Part shown: positions 21,033 to 30,472 of the stretch, piece by piece | Layout: each line of letters starts with the position of its first letter | Numbering within the stretch: position 1 is the stretch's first letter | Source: Trichobilharzia regenti | Taxonomy: Eukaryota > Platyhelminthes > Trematoda > Strigeidida > Schistosomatidae | Assembly (NCBI GenBank): GCA_944472135.2 | Contig: OX235270.1 | Location: 72,549,168 to 72,613,167, forward strand | Length of the DNA: 64,000 nt | Direction of reading: 5' to 3' | Notes under the pieces: generated by a model | Told to the model about the DNA's origin: nothing | Databases searched by the model: none | Seen by the model: the letters and a program-made list of their open reading frames with translations, nothing else | Made by a program: the position numbers and the translations under genes

Positions 21033-22862
21033 ATGCCTGGGTCAAAGAAGGAACAGAGTGTCTTGGATACAAACAGGAAAGTAAGTCATGGTGACTTGTC
21101 TGTTAATTGCAACGATGTGTCTGATGTTAAGCATGACATGGTTGATGTTACTGTTTCGCCGTTCAGGGATAATAGGAACATCAAACTCCCTAAGTCTGAA
21201 CCACGGTGTTTTGATTGAAACCCGGCCGATTATTTACAGTTTGTTAAGGAGTTTGAGATCATGCTGAGTGGTATTTTATTAAGTGATGAATTGAAATTGA
21301 TGTATTTGATGAGGTATTGCACTGGAGATGCTTCAAGAGCTATACAGTGCTGTAAGCTCATGCCCCCTAATGAGGGATACGCTGAGGCTATGAGCATATT
21401 ACGTCAAAGGTTTGGAAGAACTTCGATGATTGCACGGAAATTATTCGAGGCTGTTAAGGGTAATGGTGGTCAATTACAGGATGACTCCCAGGCACTTACT
21501 GAGTTTTTAGATAATTTGCTAATTTGCAAGAATGGAATGATTTCGATGGATCGCATGAGTGACCTCAACTCGAGTTTCATACTAGAAGCAATAGCAAGAC
21601 GCCTACCTACTCGACTGCAAAGGAAGTGGGTGAAGATAAGCTCCCGTATGGAGGATGAGGGTATCGAGCCAAAGTTTGATGATATCCTGAAACTGGTAAA
21701 TACTAGTGTCAATCAATCTATGAACAAGTTCGCCAGTCTATTACATCTCACCCCTAGAATACAGCAGTCTGAGATCAAAATGCAATCATCGATGACGAGT
21801 AGGCCTCAGAGAGGTGGATATCGAGAAGACTCCATGATGTATAGTAATGCATATAGACCTAGTGAGTGTAACGGGTTTCGTAGTACATCCTCAACAGATG
21901 AGTTACAAGATGCAAGACAAACACGGTTGTGTTTTACACGTTTTCAAGAGGTGCATACAAAGGTGAACTGTGAACCAGTGAGCAAGTTCAGTGATAAGCT
22001 AAATGTAAACCCCAAGTCTGACTCCGAATTGTGTGACGATAACGGTGTGGTCAAGAAGTCTGTAGTTGCAACTGGTAAGCCATTGTTGAATAGAGTGTCA
22101 CAGAATAGAGTTGCTGCTTCAGAGTCCAGTTCTGACTCCATAAGTTTACGAGGTATTACTAGTCAGAGTGAAGATATAAAACCTTTTATGATTTGCGAGG
22201 AGGAACCAAAATTGTCTACTTCTGTTATTAAAGAGTTTGAAAATGATAAAGTTGACGGTAAAGTGAATATTCGTGATAATGATCATGATACTTCACAGTT
22301 GTCTTTGGTTGATCATTATGAGATGAGGGATATGCCTACTACTGCTAAGTTAAATAAAGGTTCTGTACAACTTGAACGTGAAGTAGAAATAAATGCAGAT
22401 TCAGTTGCAGAAGGCACGCATACTTGTGAGACCGTCAGTGTGATTGATCAGCATGTAGCCCACCTATCATCAGATGCCAGTGCTAGACCGGAGCTGATAG
22501 TAAAAGACGGCAGTGGTGGTGGTCTTGCAGGTAGACAAATTTCTGAAAACCGAGCAACAACAGCTTTGGATCCACTGCTAACTTCATCAACTAGTATCAA
22601 TCAGTCGTCGTTGGTGCTGTCATCCACAATGAAAATGACGCCCACCAACTCAAGTACCTTCTGCAATGACTATGCTAGTATCAGTCCGTTTGAAGAGACG
22701 AAAGATATTGCTAGGTTTAGTGAGGATAAACCAAGTGTAAACGAGAGAGTAATTGTTAAATTGACCTGCACGAATAAAAGCATTTCTAGTTTCAAGTTAC
22801 TATTTGAATGTTATTATCTTTGGTGTAAATTACTCTGTTTCTACGCTTGGTTGATCAGATAG
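21033..22862 (+). pseudogene. Gag-like protein of LTR unit 1, interrupted by an in-frame TGA
   Basis: The frame opens at 21033, meets a TGA at 21216-21218 and continues in the same frame to the TAG at 22860; from the ATG at 21261 the downstream part is 533 residues. After the stop come NPADYLQFVKEFEIML, YCTGDASRAIQCCKLM, GYAEAMSILRQRFGR, ALTEFLDNL and ARRLPTRLQRKWVK: the DUF1759-type capsid core of BEL/Pao Gag proteins. The remaining part is acidic and Ser-rich without a CCHC knuckle. The C-terminus is strongly hydrophobic (LLFECYYLWCKLLCFYAWLIR). The same TGA is present in the right copy, so it predates the duplication. Expected role: capsid assembly around element RNA, with enzymes supplied in trans. 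Confidence 0.8.
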
Positions 22863-22992
22863 GTCGTGTGTTTGTTAGTCATCTATGTTCTACGATACAA
22901 TGACATGAGGGTGTTACCATTCAGATTTGAAGATATAGCTGATAGAAGGAGGTCAGCAAAAGAACTCTGCGACGATTTTCCAACCTAGGGCG

Positions 22993-23235
22993 TCAACCTG
23001 AGAAGGGTTGTAGGCGTACTGCTGTAAGTCCTACAGTTCTTCAAGTGTAGGTTGTTGTACCAGAATCCACAACATTTGATTTGTTGTTAGTACATATGTA
23101 TGTGTTAAATAATTGTGTGAGTTCCAATTATTGTAATTGTTGGTTAATCTTGTTTGTGTCCGGACACTCCACAACTTACAATGGTCAACCTGTGAAGGGT
23201 TGTAGGCGTAGTGGTGTAAGTCCTGCGATTCTTCA
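22993..23235 (+). repeat. 192-bp tandem module in 3' region of unit 1 (two copies)
   Basis: The words TCAACCTG(A/T)GAAGGGTTGTAGG and TGTAAGTCCT recur at 22993 and 23185. In the first copy TGTAGG and CCTACA can pair around a 14 to 15-nt loop; in the second the stem is weakened. Equivalents: 25981 and 26173 in unit 2; 28969, 29163 and 29355 in unit 3. Confidence 0.75.
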
Positions 23236-23904
23236 ATGGAATTCCACCAAGACGTGATCAGCGAGGTTGTTTGTACTATTTGTATATACGTGTGGTGTGT
23301 CATATCAATTGGTGTTTTTGGATTCATTGTGTTTACTTGTTGTTTTCGTATCTTGTTGTTATTGCATAATTCTGTTAAAAATTTCGTCGTGATTACTTCT
23401 GAAGTTGTTTCGAGTCTTCTACATCCATGAATGAATTGATTGATGTTAGGGAGAGCAGATGGGTCGTATACGCCGTGGAGGCTATTGTTGAGAATGAAAT
23501 GCACACGGAGATAATTGTTAGCTACGGTCCGACACGCCGGGGAGAAAGAGTGTAAACGACTGAGGCTCTCATACATCACCGTTACTAGAACTGAGGCAGA
23601 ATGAGTGACAAGCGATTTCAGTGGTAATTGGTAATGAGCAGATAAGAGGATGTGCGTAGAGTATCATGAGTTGGTGCTATGGTCACGTTGCATTCTGCAA
23701 GAATCATTCTAGCAAGTGGCGATTGTGTTGCAAGATGTCAAGAGGAGGTCTCTGTCTGGAGGCGCAGGTCGTCAGCGATGTGTGAGATTATGCTGTGGGT
23801 ACGCTTGTGGTCTGTCGGCTTTTCTGTTTGTTTTCCATTTCAGCTCTGTCCGTGTGACCCAGGTTCTCGCAATGGCATCCAAGTCAACGTGCATTGGTCG
23901 TGAA

Positions 23905-23939
23905 GGAAAAAAGGGTTGGATCCCTTTTTTGCCGGGGAG
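23905..23939 (+). promoter_or_regulatory. Polypurine/hairpin tract before LTR 2
   Basis: GGAAAAAAGGG and CCCTTTTTTGCC form a near-perfect stem around a TTGGAT loop, followed by GGGGAG directly against the LTR. The purine-rich pieces are candidates for the plus-strand primer (polypurine tract). The same block precedes LTR 3 (26893) and LTR 4 (30075) without change. Confidence 0.6.
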
Positions 23940-24297
23940 TGTCAATGGAGTTGAAGATTGAACGATCAATTCTTGGTTGTTTGCTCAAAATCTACTTCCC
24001 CAATTTTCGCGGAGGCATCAATACGACAGTCATCGTCTCATCGGTCGCTGTTCAGAAAGAGGAGTGAAACATCGTCAGAAGTAATACAATGATTTATTAT
24101 TGTAATATTTGTTTTCAGACCTTAGTTCACTTATTCCTTTTATATGTTGGTGTAACAATAAAGAAATATCAAGCGGCAGATCGGTGTTTTGGTTTTCTCG
24201 TCCGTTATAACTAAGCATTTCTGAAATCTTCAAGGAACAGCGTGGGCCCGAGCGTAGCGAGAGCTGGGCATTAACGGTTTATGAGACGTGATTGACA
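23940..24297 (+). repeat. LTR 2 (358 bp)
   Basis: Starts TGTCAATGG and ends ATTGACA. It differs from the others by CAAAATCTACTT where they have CAAAATCAACTT. Followed without a leader by internal region 2. Confidence 0.9.
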
Positions 24298-25850
24298 TGA
24301 GGTATTGCACTGGAGATTCTGCAAGAGCTATACAGTGTTGTAAGTTTATGAAGCCAAAAGAGGGCTACGATGAGGCTATGAGCATATTACGTCAAAGGTT
24401 TGGAAGACCTTCATTGATTGTAAGGAACGTATACGAAGCTGTCAAAGGTAATGGCAGCCAACTTTAAGATGACTCCAAGGCACTTACTGAGTTTTTAGAT
24501 AATCTTATGACTTATAAGAATACCTTGATTTCTATGAATTGCATAAGTGACCTCAACTCGAGTTTCATACTAGAAGCAATAGCAAGACGCCTACCTACTC
24601 GACTGCAAAGGAAGTGGGTGAAGATAAGCTCCCGTATGGAGGATGAGGGTATCGAGCCAAAGTTTGATGATATCCTGAAACTGGTAAATACTAGTGTCAA
24701 TCAATCTATGAACAAGTTCGCCAGTCTATTACATCTCACCCCTAGAATACAGCAGTCTGAGATCAAAATGCAATCATCGATGACGAGTAGGCCTCAGAGA
24801 GGTGGATATCGAGAAGACTCCATGATGTATAGTAATGCATATAGACCTAGTGAGTGTAACGGGTTTCGTAGTACATCCTCAACAGATGAGTTACAAGATG
24901 CAAGACAAACACGGTTGTGTTTTACACGTTTTCAAGAGGTGCATACAAAGGTGAACTGTGAACCAGTGAGCAAGTTCAGTGATAAGCTAAATGTAAACCC
25001 CAAGTCTGACTCCGAATTGTGTGACGATAACGGTGTGGTCAAGAAGTCTGTAGTTGCAACTGGTAAGCCATTGTTGAATAGAGTGTCACAGAATAGAGTT
25101 GCTGCTTCAGAGTCCAGTTCTGACTCCATAAGTTTACGAGGTATTACTAGTCAGAGTGAAGATATAAAACCTTTTATGATTTGCGAGGAGGAACCAAAAT
25201 TGTCTACTTCTGTTATTAAAGAGTTTGAAAATGATAAAGTTGACGGTAAAGTGAATATTCGTGATAATGATCATGATACTTCACAGTTGTCTTTGGTTGA
25301 TCATTATGAGATGAGGGATATGCCTACTACTGCTAAGTTAAATAAAGGTTCTGTACAACTTGAACGTGAAGTAGAAATAAATGCAGATTCAGTTGCAGAA
25401 GGCACGCATACTTGTGAGACCGTCAGTGTGATTGATCAGCATGTAGCCCACCTATCATCAGATGCCAGTGCTAGACCGGAGCTGATAGTAAAAGACGGCA
25501 GTGGTGGTGGTCTTGCAGGTAGACAAATTTCTGAAAACCGAGCAACAACAGCTTTGGATCCACCGCTAACTTCATCAACTGGTTTCAATCAGTCGTCGTT
25601 GGTGCTGTCATCCACAATGAAAATGACGCCCATCAACTCAAGTACCTTCTGCAATGACTATGCTAGTATCAGTCCGTTTGAAGAGACGAAAGATATTGCT
25701 AGGTTTAGTGAGGATAAACCAAGTGTAAACGAGAGAGTAATTGTTAAATTGACCTGCACGAATAAAAGCATTTCTAGTTTCAAGTTACTATTTGAATGTT
25801 ATTATCTTTGGTGTAAATTACTCTGTTTCTACGCTTGGTTGATCAGATAG
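24297..25850 (+). pseudogene. Gag-like protein of LTR unit 2, 5'-deleted and with a nonsense codon
   Basis: The coding part begins at an ATG whose A is the last base of LTR 2. The first ~245 bp (to about 24545) belong to a diverged Gag version (RYCTGDSARAIQCCKFMKPK). From TGACCTCAACTCGAG onward it is virtually identical to unit 1. An in-frame TAA at about 24465 replaces the CAA found in unit 3, so only the part from 24507 (447 residues) is open. It ends at the same TAG as unit 1. The N-terminal part of the capsid domain and the leader are missing. Confidence 0.8.
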
Positions 25851-25980
25851 GTCGTGTGTTTGTTAGTCATCTATGTTCTACGATACAATGACATGAGGGT
25901 GTTACCATTCAGATTTGAAGATATAGCTGATAGAAGGAGGTCAGCAAAAGAACTCTGCGACGATTTTCCAACCTAGGGCG

Positions 25981-26223
25981 TCAACCTGAGAAGGGTTGTA
26001 GGCGTACTGCTGTAAGTCCTACAGTTCTTCAAGTGTAGGTTGTTGTACCAGAATCCACAACATTTGATTTGTTGTTAGTACATATGTATGTGTTAAATAA
26101 TTGTGTGAGTTCCAATTATTGTAATTGTTGGTTAATCTTGTTTGTGTCCGGACACTCCACAACTTACAATGGTCAACCTGTGAAGGGTTGTAGGCGTAGT
26201 GGTGTAAGTCCTGCGATTCTTCA
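25981..26223 (+). repeat. 192-bp tandem module in 3' region of unit 2 (two copies)
   Basis: Same arrangement as 22993-23235, starting at 25981 and 26173. Confidence 0.75.
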
Positions 26224-26892
26224 ATGGAATTCCACCAAGACATGATCAGCGAGGTTGTTTGTACTATTTGTATATACGTGTGGTGTGTCATATCAATTGG
26301 TGTTTTTGGATTCATTGTGTTTACTTGTTGTTTTCGTATCTTGTTGTTATTGCATAATTCTGTTAAAAATTTCGTCGTGATTACTTCTGAAGTTGTTTCG
26401 AGTCTTCTACATCCATGAATGAATTGATTGATGTTAGGGAGAGCAGATGGGTCGTATACGCCGTGGAGGCTATTGTTGAGAATGAAATGCACACGGAGAT
26501 AATTGTTAGCTACGGTCCGACACGCCGGGGAGAAAGAGTGTAAACGACTGAGGCTCTCATACATCACCGTTACTAGAACTGAGGCAGAATGAGTGACAAG
26601 CGATTTCAGTGGTAATTGGTAATGAGCAGATAAGAGGATGTGCGTAGAGTATCATGAGTTGGTGCTATGGTCACGTTGCATTCTGCAAGAATCATTCTAG
26701 CAAGTGGCGATTGTGTTGCAAGATGTCAAGAGGAGGTCTCTGTCTGGAGGCGCAGGTCGTCAGCGATGTGTGAGATTATGCTGTGGGTACGCTTGTGGTC
26801 TGTCGGCTTTTCTGTTTGTTTTCCATTTCAGCTCTGTCCGTGTGACCCAGGTTCTCGCAATGGCATCCAAGTCAACGTGCATTGGTCGTGAA

Positions 26893-26927
26893 GGAAAAAA
26901 GGGTTGGATCCCTTTTTTGCCGGGGAG
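26893..26927 (+). promoter_or_regulatory. Polypurine/hairpin tract before LTR 3
   Basis: Identical to the block at 23905-23939: GGAAAAAAGGG stem, CCCTTTTTT partner, GGGGAG at the LTR edge. Confidence 0.6.
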
Positions 26928-27285
26928 TGTCAATGGAGTTGAAGATTGAACGATCAATTCTTGGTTGTTTGCTCAAAATCAACTTCCCCAATTTTCGCGG
27001 AGGCATCAATACGACAGTCATCGTCTCATCGGTCGCTGTTCAGAAAGAGGAGTGAAACATCGTCAGAAGTAATACAATGATTTATTATTGTAATATTTGT
27101 TTTCAGACCTTAGTTCACTTATTCCTTTTATATGTTGGTGTAACAATAAAGAAATATCAAGCGGCAGATCGGTGTTTTGGTTTTCTCGTCCGTTATAACT
27201 AAGCATTTCTGAAATCTTCAAGGAACAGCGTGGGCCCGAGCGTAGCGAGAGCTGGGCATTAACGGTTTATGAGACGTGATTGACA
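26928..27285 (+). repeat. LTR 3 (358 bp)
   Basis: Starts TGTCAATGG, ends ATTGACA. Its last A forms the ATG of the following Gag frame. Confidence 0.9.
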
Positions 27286-28664
27286 TGAGGTATTGCACTG
27301 GAGATTCTGCAAGAGCTATACAGTGTTGTAAGTTTATGAAGCCAAAAGAGGGCTACGATGAGGCTATGAGCATATTACGTCAAAGGTTTGGAAGACCTTC
27401 ATTGATTGTAAGGAACGTATACGAAGCTGTCAAAGGTAATGGCAGCCAACTTCAAGATGACTCCAAGGCACTTACTGAGTTTTTAGATAATCTTATGACT
27501 TATAAGAATACCTTGATTTCTATGAATTGCATAAGTGACCTCAACTCGAGTTTCATACTAGAAGCAATAGCAAGACGCCTACCTACTCGACTGCAAAGGA
27601 AGTGGGTGAAGATAAGCTCCCGTATGGAGGATGAGGGTATCGAGCCAAAGTTTGATGATATCCTGAAACTGGTAAATACTAGTGTCAATCAATCTATGAA
27701 CAAGTTCGCCAGTCTATTACATCTCACCCCTAGAATACAGCAGTCTGAGATCAAAATGCAATCATCGATGACGAGTAGGCCTCAGAGAGGTGGATATCGA
27801 GAAGACTCCATGATGTATAGTAATGCATATAGACCTAGTGAGTGTAACGGGTTTCGTAGTACATCCTCAACAGATGAGTTACAAGATGCAAGACAAACAC
27901 GGTTGTGTTTTACACGTTTTCAAGAGGTGCATACAAAGGTGAACTGTGAACCAGTGAGCAAGTTCAGTGATAAGCTAAATGTAAACCCCAAGTCTGACTC
28001 CGAATTGTGTGACGATAACGGTGTGGTCAAGAAGTCTGTAGTTGCAACTGGTAAGCCATTGTTGAATAGAGTGTCACAGAATAGAGTTGCTGCTTCAGAG
28101 TCCAGTTCTGACTCCATAAGTTTACGAGGTATTACTAGTCAGAGTGAAGATATAAAACCTTTTATGATTTGCGAGGAGGAACCAAAATTGTCTACTTCTG
28201 TTATTAAAGAGTTTGAAAATGATAAAGTTGACGGTAAAGTGAATATTCGTGATAATGATCATGATACTTCACAGTTGTCTTTGGTTGATCATTATGAGAT
28301 GCGGGATATGCCTACTACTGCTAAGTTAAATAAAGGTTCTGTACAACTTGAACGTGAAGTAGAAATAAATGCAGATTCAGTTGCAGAAGGCACGCATACT
28401 TGTGAGACCGTCAGTGTGATTGATCAGCATGTAGCCCACCTATCATCAGATGCCAGTGCTAGACCGGAGCTGATAGTAAAAGACGGCAGTGGTGGTGGTC
28501 TTGCAGGTAGACAAATTTCTGAAAACCGAGCAACAACAGCTTTGGATCCACTGCTAACTTCATCAACTAGTATCAATCAGTTGTCGTTGGTGTTGTCATC
28601 CACAATGAAAAAGACGCCCACCAACTCAAGTACCTTGTGCAATAACTATGATAGTATTGGTTAG
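27285..28664 (+). CDS. Gag-like protein of LTR unit 3, 5'-truncated but open
   Basis: Open from an ATG overlapping the LTR edge to the TAG at 28662, 459 residues. It has the same diverged N-terminal segment as unit 2 but keeps CAA where unit 2 has TAA. The middle is virtually identical to units 1 and 2. The end diverges (KKTPTNSSTLCNNYDSIG, then stop). A further frame, 28737-29003, continues the hydrophobic tail past the position where units 1 and 2 stop (RYVVCLLVIYILRHN), because this unit has TAC in place of TAG. It lacks the first third of the capsid core seen in unit 1, so function is doubtful. Confidence 0.7.
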   Translation: MRYCTGDSARAIQCCKFMKPKEGYDEAMSILRQRFGRPSLIVRNVYEAVKGNGSQLQDDSKALTEFLDNLMTYKNTLISMNCISDLNSSFILEAIARRLPTRLQRKWVKISSRMEDEGIEPKFDDILKLVNTSVNQSMNKFASLLHLTPRIQQSEIKMQSSMTSRPQRGGYREDSMMYSNAYRPSECNGFRSTSSTDELQDARQTRLCFTRFQEVHTKVNCEPVSKFSDKLNVNPKSDSELCDDNGVVKKSVVATGKPLLNRVSQNRVAASESSSDSISLRGITSQSEDIKPFMICEEEPKLSTSVIKEFENDKVDGKVNIRDNDHDTSQLSLVDHYEMRDMPTTAKLNKGSVQLEREVEINADSVAEGTHTCETVSVIDQHVAHLSSDASARPELIVKDGSGGGLAGRQISENRATTALDPLLTSSTSINQLSLVLSSTMKKTPTNSSTLCNNYDSIG

Positions 28665-28736
28665 TTTGAAAAGACGAAAGATATTGCTAGGTTTAGTGAG
28701 GATAAACCAAGTGTAAACGAGAGAGTAATTGTTAAA

Positions 28737-29003
28737 TTGACTTGCATGAATAAAGGCATTTCTAGTTTCAAGTTACTATTTGAATGCTATTATCTTTGGT
28801 GTAAATTACTCTGTTTCTACGCTTGGTTGATCAGATACGTCGTGTGTTTGTTAGTCATCTATATTCTACGACACAATGGCATGGGCGTGTTACCGTTAAG
28901 ATTTGGGGATATAGATGATAGAAGGAGGTCATCAAACGAACTCTGCGACGATTTTCCGACCTTGGGCGTCAACCTGAGAAGGGTTGTAGGCGTACCGCTG
29001 TAA
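28737..29003 (+). CDS. Hydrophobic tail frame of unit 3
   Basis: An 88-codon open frame downstream of the unit-3 Gag stop, in register with the C-terminus of the unit-1 and unit-2 Gag. It reads a long hydrophobic segment (about residues 11-42) and then a polar end RRRSSNELCDDFPTLG. It may represent the less-eroded C-terminus of the ancestral protein. Whether it is translated is unknown. Confidence 0.3.
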   Translation: MTCMNKGISSFKLLFECYYLWCKLLCFYAWLIRYVVCLLVIYILRHNGMGVLPLRFGDIDDRRRSSNELCDDFPTLGVNLRRVVGVPL

Positions 29004-29405
29004 GTCCTACAATTCCTCAATGGGTAGTGCATCAATGAGCAGCCCGACGTGCTTGGTGTATGATTTTGTACATATGTTCTTTTTGTACATACTGAATTGA
29101 TATCATCTGTCATCTAGCTGTTGGTAATTCTGTTTGTGTCCGTACGACTTCCACTTGGATCATCAACCTGAGAAGGAATGTAGGCGTACTGCTGTAAGTC
29201 CTACAGTTCTTCAAGTGTAGGTTGTTGTACCAGAATCCACAACATTTGATTTGTTGTTAGTACATATGTATGTGTTAAATAATTGTGTGAGTTCCAATTA
29301 TTGTAATTGTTGGTTAATCTTGTTTGTGTCCGGACACTCCACAACTTACAATGGTCAACCTGTGAAGGGTTGTAGGCGTAGTGGTGTAAGTCCTGCGATT
29401 CTTCA
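28969..29405 (+). repeat. 192/194-bp tandem module in 3' region of unit 3 (three copies)
   Basis: Module starts at 28969, 29163 and 29355. The extra copy accounts exactly for the 194-bp length difference between int3 and int2. The first module is the most diverged (ends CAATGGGTAGTGCATCAATG). Confidence 0.75.
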
Positions 29406-30074
29406 ATGGAATTCCACCAAGACATGATCAGCGAGGTTGTTTGTACTATTTGTATATACGTGTGGTGTGTCATATCAATTGGTGTTTTTGGATTCATTGT
29501 GTTTACTTGTTGTTTTCGTATCTTGTTGTTATTGCATAATTCTGTTAAAAATTTCGTCGTGATTACTTCTGAAGTTGTTTCGAGTCTTCTACATCCATGA
29601 ATGAATTGATTGATGTTAGGGAGAGCAGATGGGTCGTATACGCCGTGGAGGCTATTGTTGAGAATGAAATGCACACGGAGATAATTGTTAGCTACGGTCC
29701 GACACGCCGGGGAGAAAGAGTGTAAACGACTGAGGCTCTCATACATCACCGTTACTAGAACTGAGGCAGAATGAGTGACAAGCGATTTCAGTGGTAATTG
29801 GTAATGAGCAGATAAGAGGATGTGCGTAGAGTATCATGAGTTGGTGCTATGGTCACGTTGCATTCTGCAAGAATCATTCTAGCAAGTGGCGATTGTGTTG
29901 CAAGATGTCAAGAGGAGGTCTCTGTCTGGAGGCGCAGGTCGTCAGCGATGTGTGAGATTATGCTGTGGGTACGCTTGTGGTCTGTCGGCTTTTCTGTTTG
30001 TTTTCCATTTCAGCTCTGTCCGTGTGACCCAGGTTCTCGCAATGGCATCCAAGTCAACGTGCATTGGTCGTGAA

Positions 30075-30109
30075 GGAAAAAAGGGTTGGATCCCTTTTTT
30101 GCCGGGGAG
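30075..30109 (+). promoter_or_regulatory. Polypurine/hairpin tract before LTR 4
   Basis: Identical to the blocks at 23905 and 26893. Confidence 0.6.
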
Positions 30110-30467
30110 TGTCAATGGAGTTGAAGATTGAACGATCAATTCTTGGTTGTTTGCTCAAAATCAACTTCCCCAATTTTCGCGGAGGCATCAATACGACAGT
30201 CATCGTCTCATCGGTCGCTGTTCAGAAAGAGGAGTGAAACATCGTCAGAAGTAATACAATGATTTATTATTGTAATATTTGTTTTCAGACCTTAGTTCAC
30301 TTATTCCTTTTATATGTTGGTGTAACAATAAAGAAATATCAAGCGGCAGATCGGTGTTTTGGTTTTCTCGTCCGTTATAACTAAGCATTTCTGAAATCTT
30401 CAAGGAACAGCGTGGGCCCGAGCGTAGCGAGAGCTGGGCATTAACGGTTTATGAGACGTGATTGACA
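30110..30467 (+). repeat. LTR 4 (358 bp)
   Basis: Starts TGTCAATGG, ends ATTGACA, followed by the target repeat GTTGC at 30468-30472. Confidence 0.9.
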
Positions 30468-30472
30468 GTTGC
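30468..30472. repeat. Target-site duplication GTTGC, right side of LTR array
   Basis: Matches 20526-20530. Confidence 0.85.

Larger units (their letters stand above)
1..23374 (+). repeat. Left copy of a large direct duplication
   Basis: This block matches 46070-64000 almost base for base, with a constant offset of 46069 up to 13777 and of 40626 from 19216. The 5443-bp difference is the LINE at 13778-19215 plus one copy of its 5-bp target repeat. Outside the LTR element I noticed only two substitutions (5958 versus 52027, 12516 versus 58585), although I did not align every base. Differences are denser inside the LTR element. The left edge lies beyond the window. Very recent tandem duplication and two haplotypes joined in an assembly are both compatible with what is visible. 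Confidence 0.95.
20531..30467 (+). mobile_element. Tandem LTR-retroelement array: LTR-int1-LTR-int2-LTR-int3-LTR, BEL/Pao-like, gag only
   Basis: Four LTRs of exactly 358 bp at 20531, 23940, 26928 and 30110 enclose internal regions of 3051, 2630 and 2824 bp. LTRs start TGTCAAT and end ATTGACA, except the first, which ends GGCTGACA. Int2 equals int1 minus its first 421 bp. Int3 has the same deletion plus an extra 194-bp repeat. The only recognisable protein is a Gag with a DUF1759-like core, as in BEL/Pao elements; no protease, reverse transcriptase or integrase is present. It is therefore non-autonomous. Recombination between LTRs of like elements, or unequal exchange, would produce such an array. 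Confidence 0.88.

Noticed and set aside
23236..23430. 64-codon hydrophobic ORF in the LTR internal region, considered as an envelope-like protein
   Set aside because: A single hydrophobic stretch in AT-rich sequence with no signal-peptide cleavage pattern, glycosylation cluster or cysteine framework that would support an envelope.
20531..30467. Regularly spaced direct repeats, CRISPR-like at first sight
   Set aside because: The repeats are 358-bp LTRs with 2.6-3.1-kb bodies and target-site duplications in a eukaryotic context.
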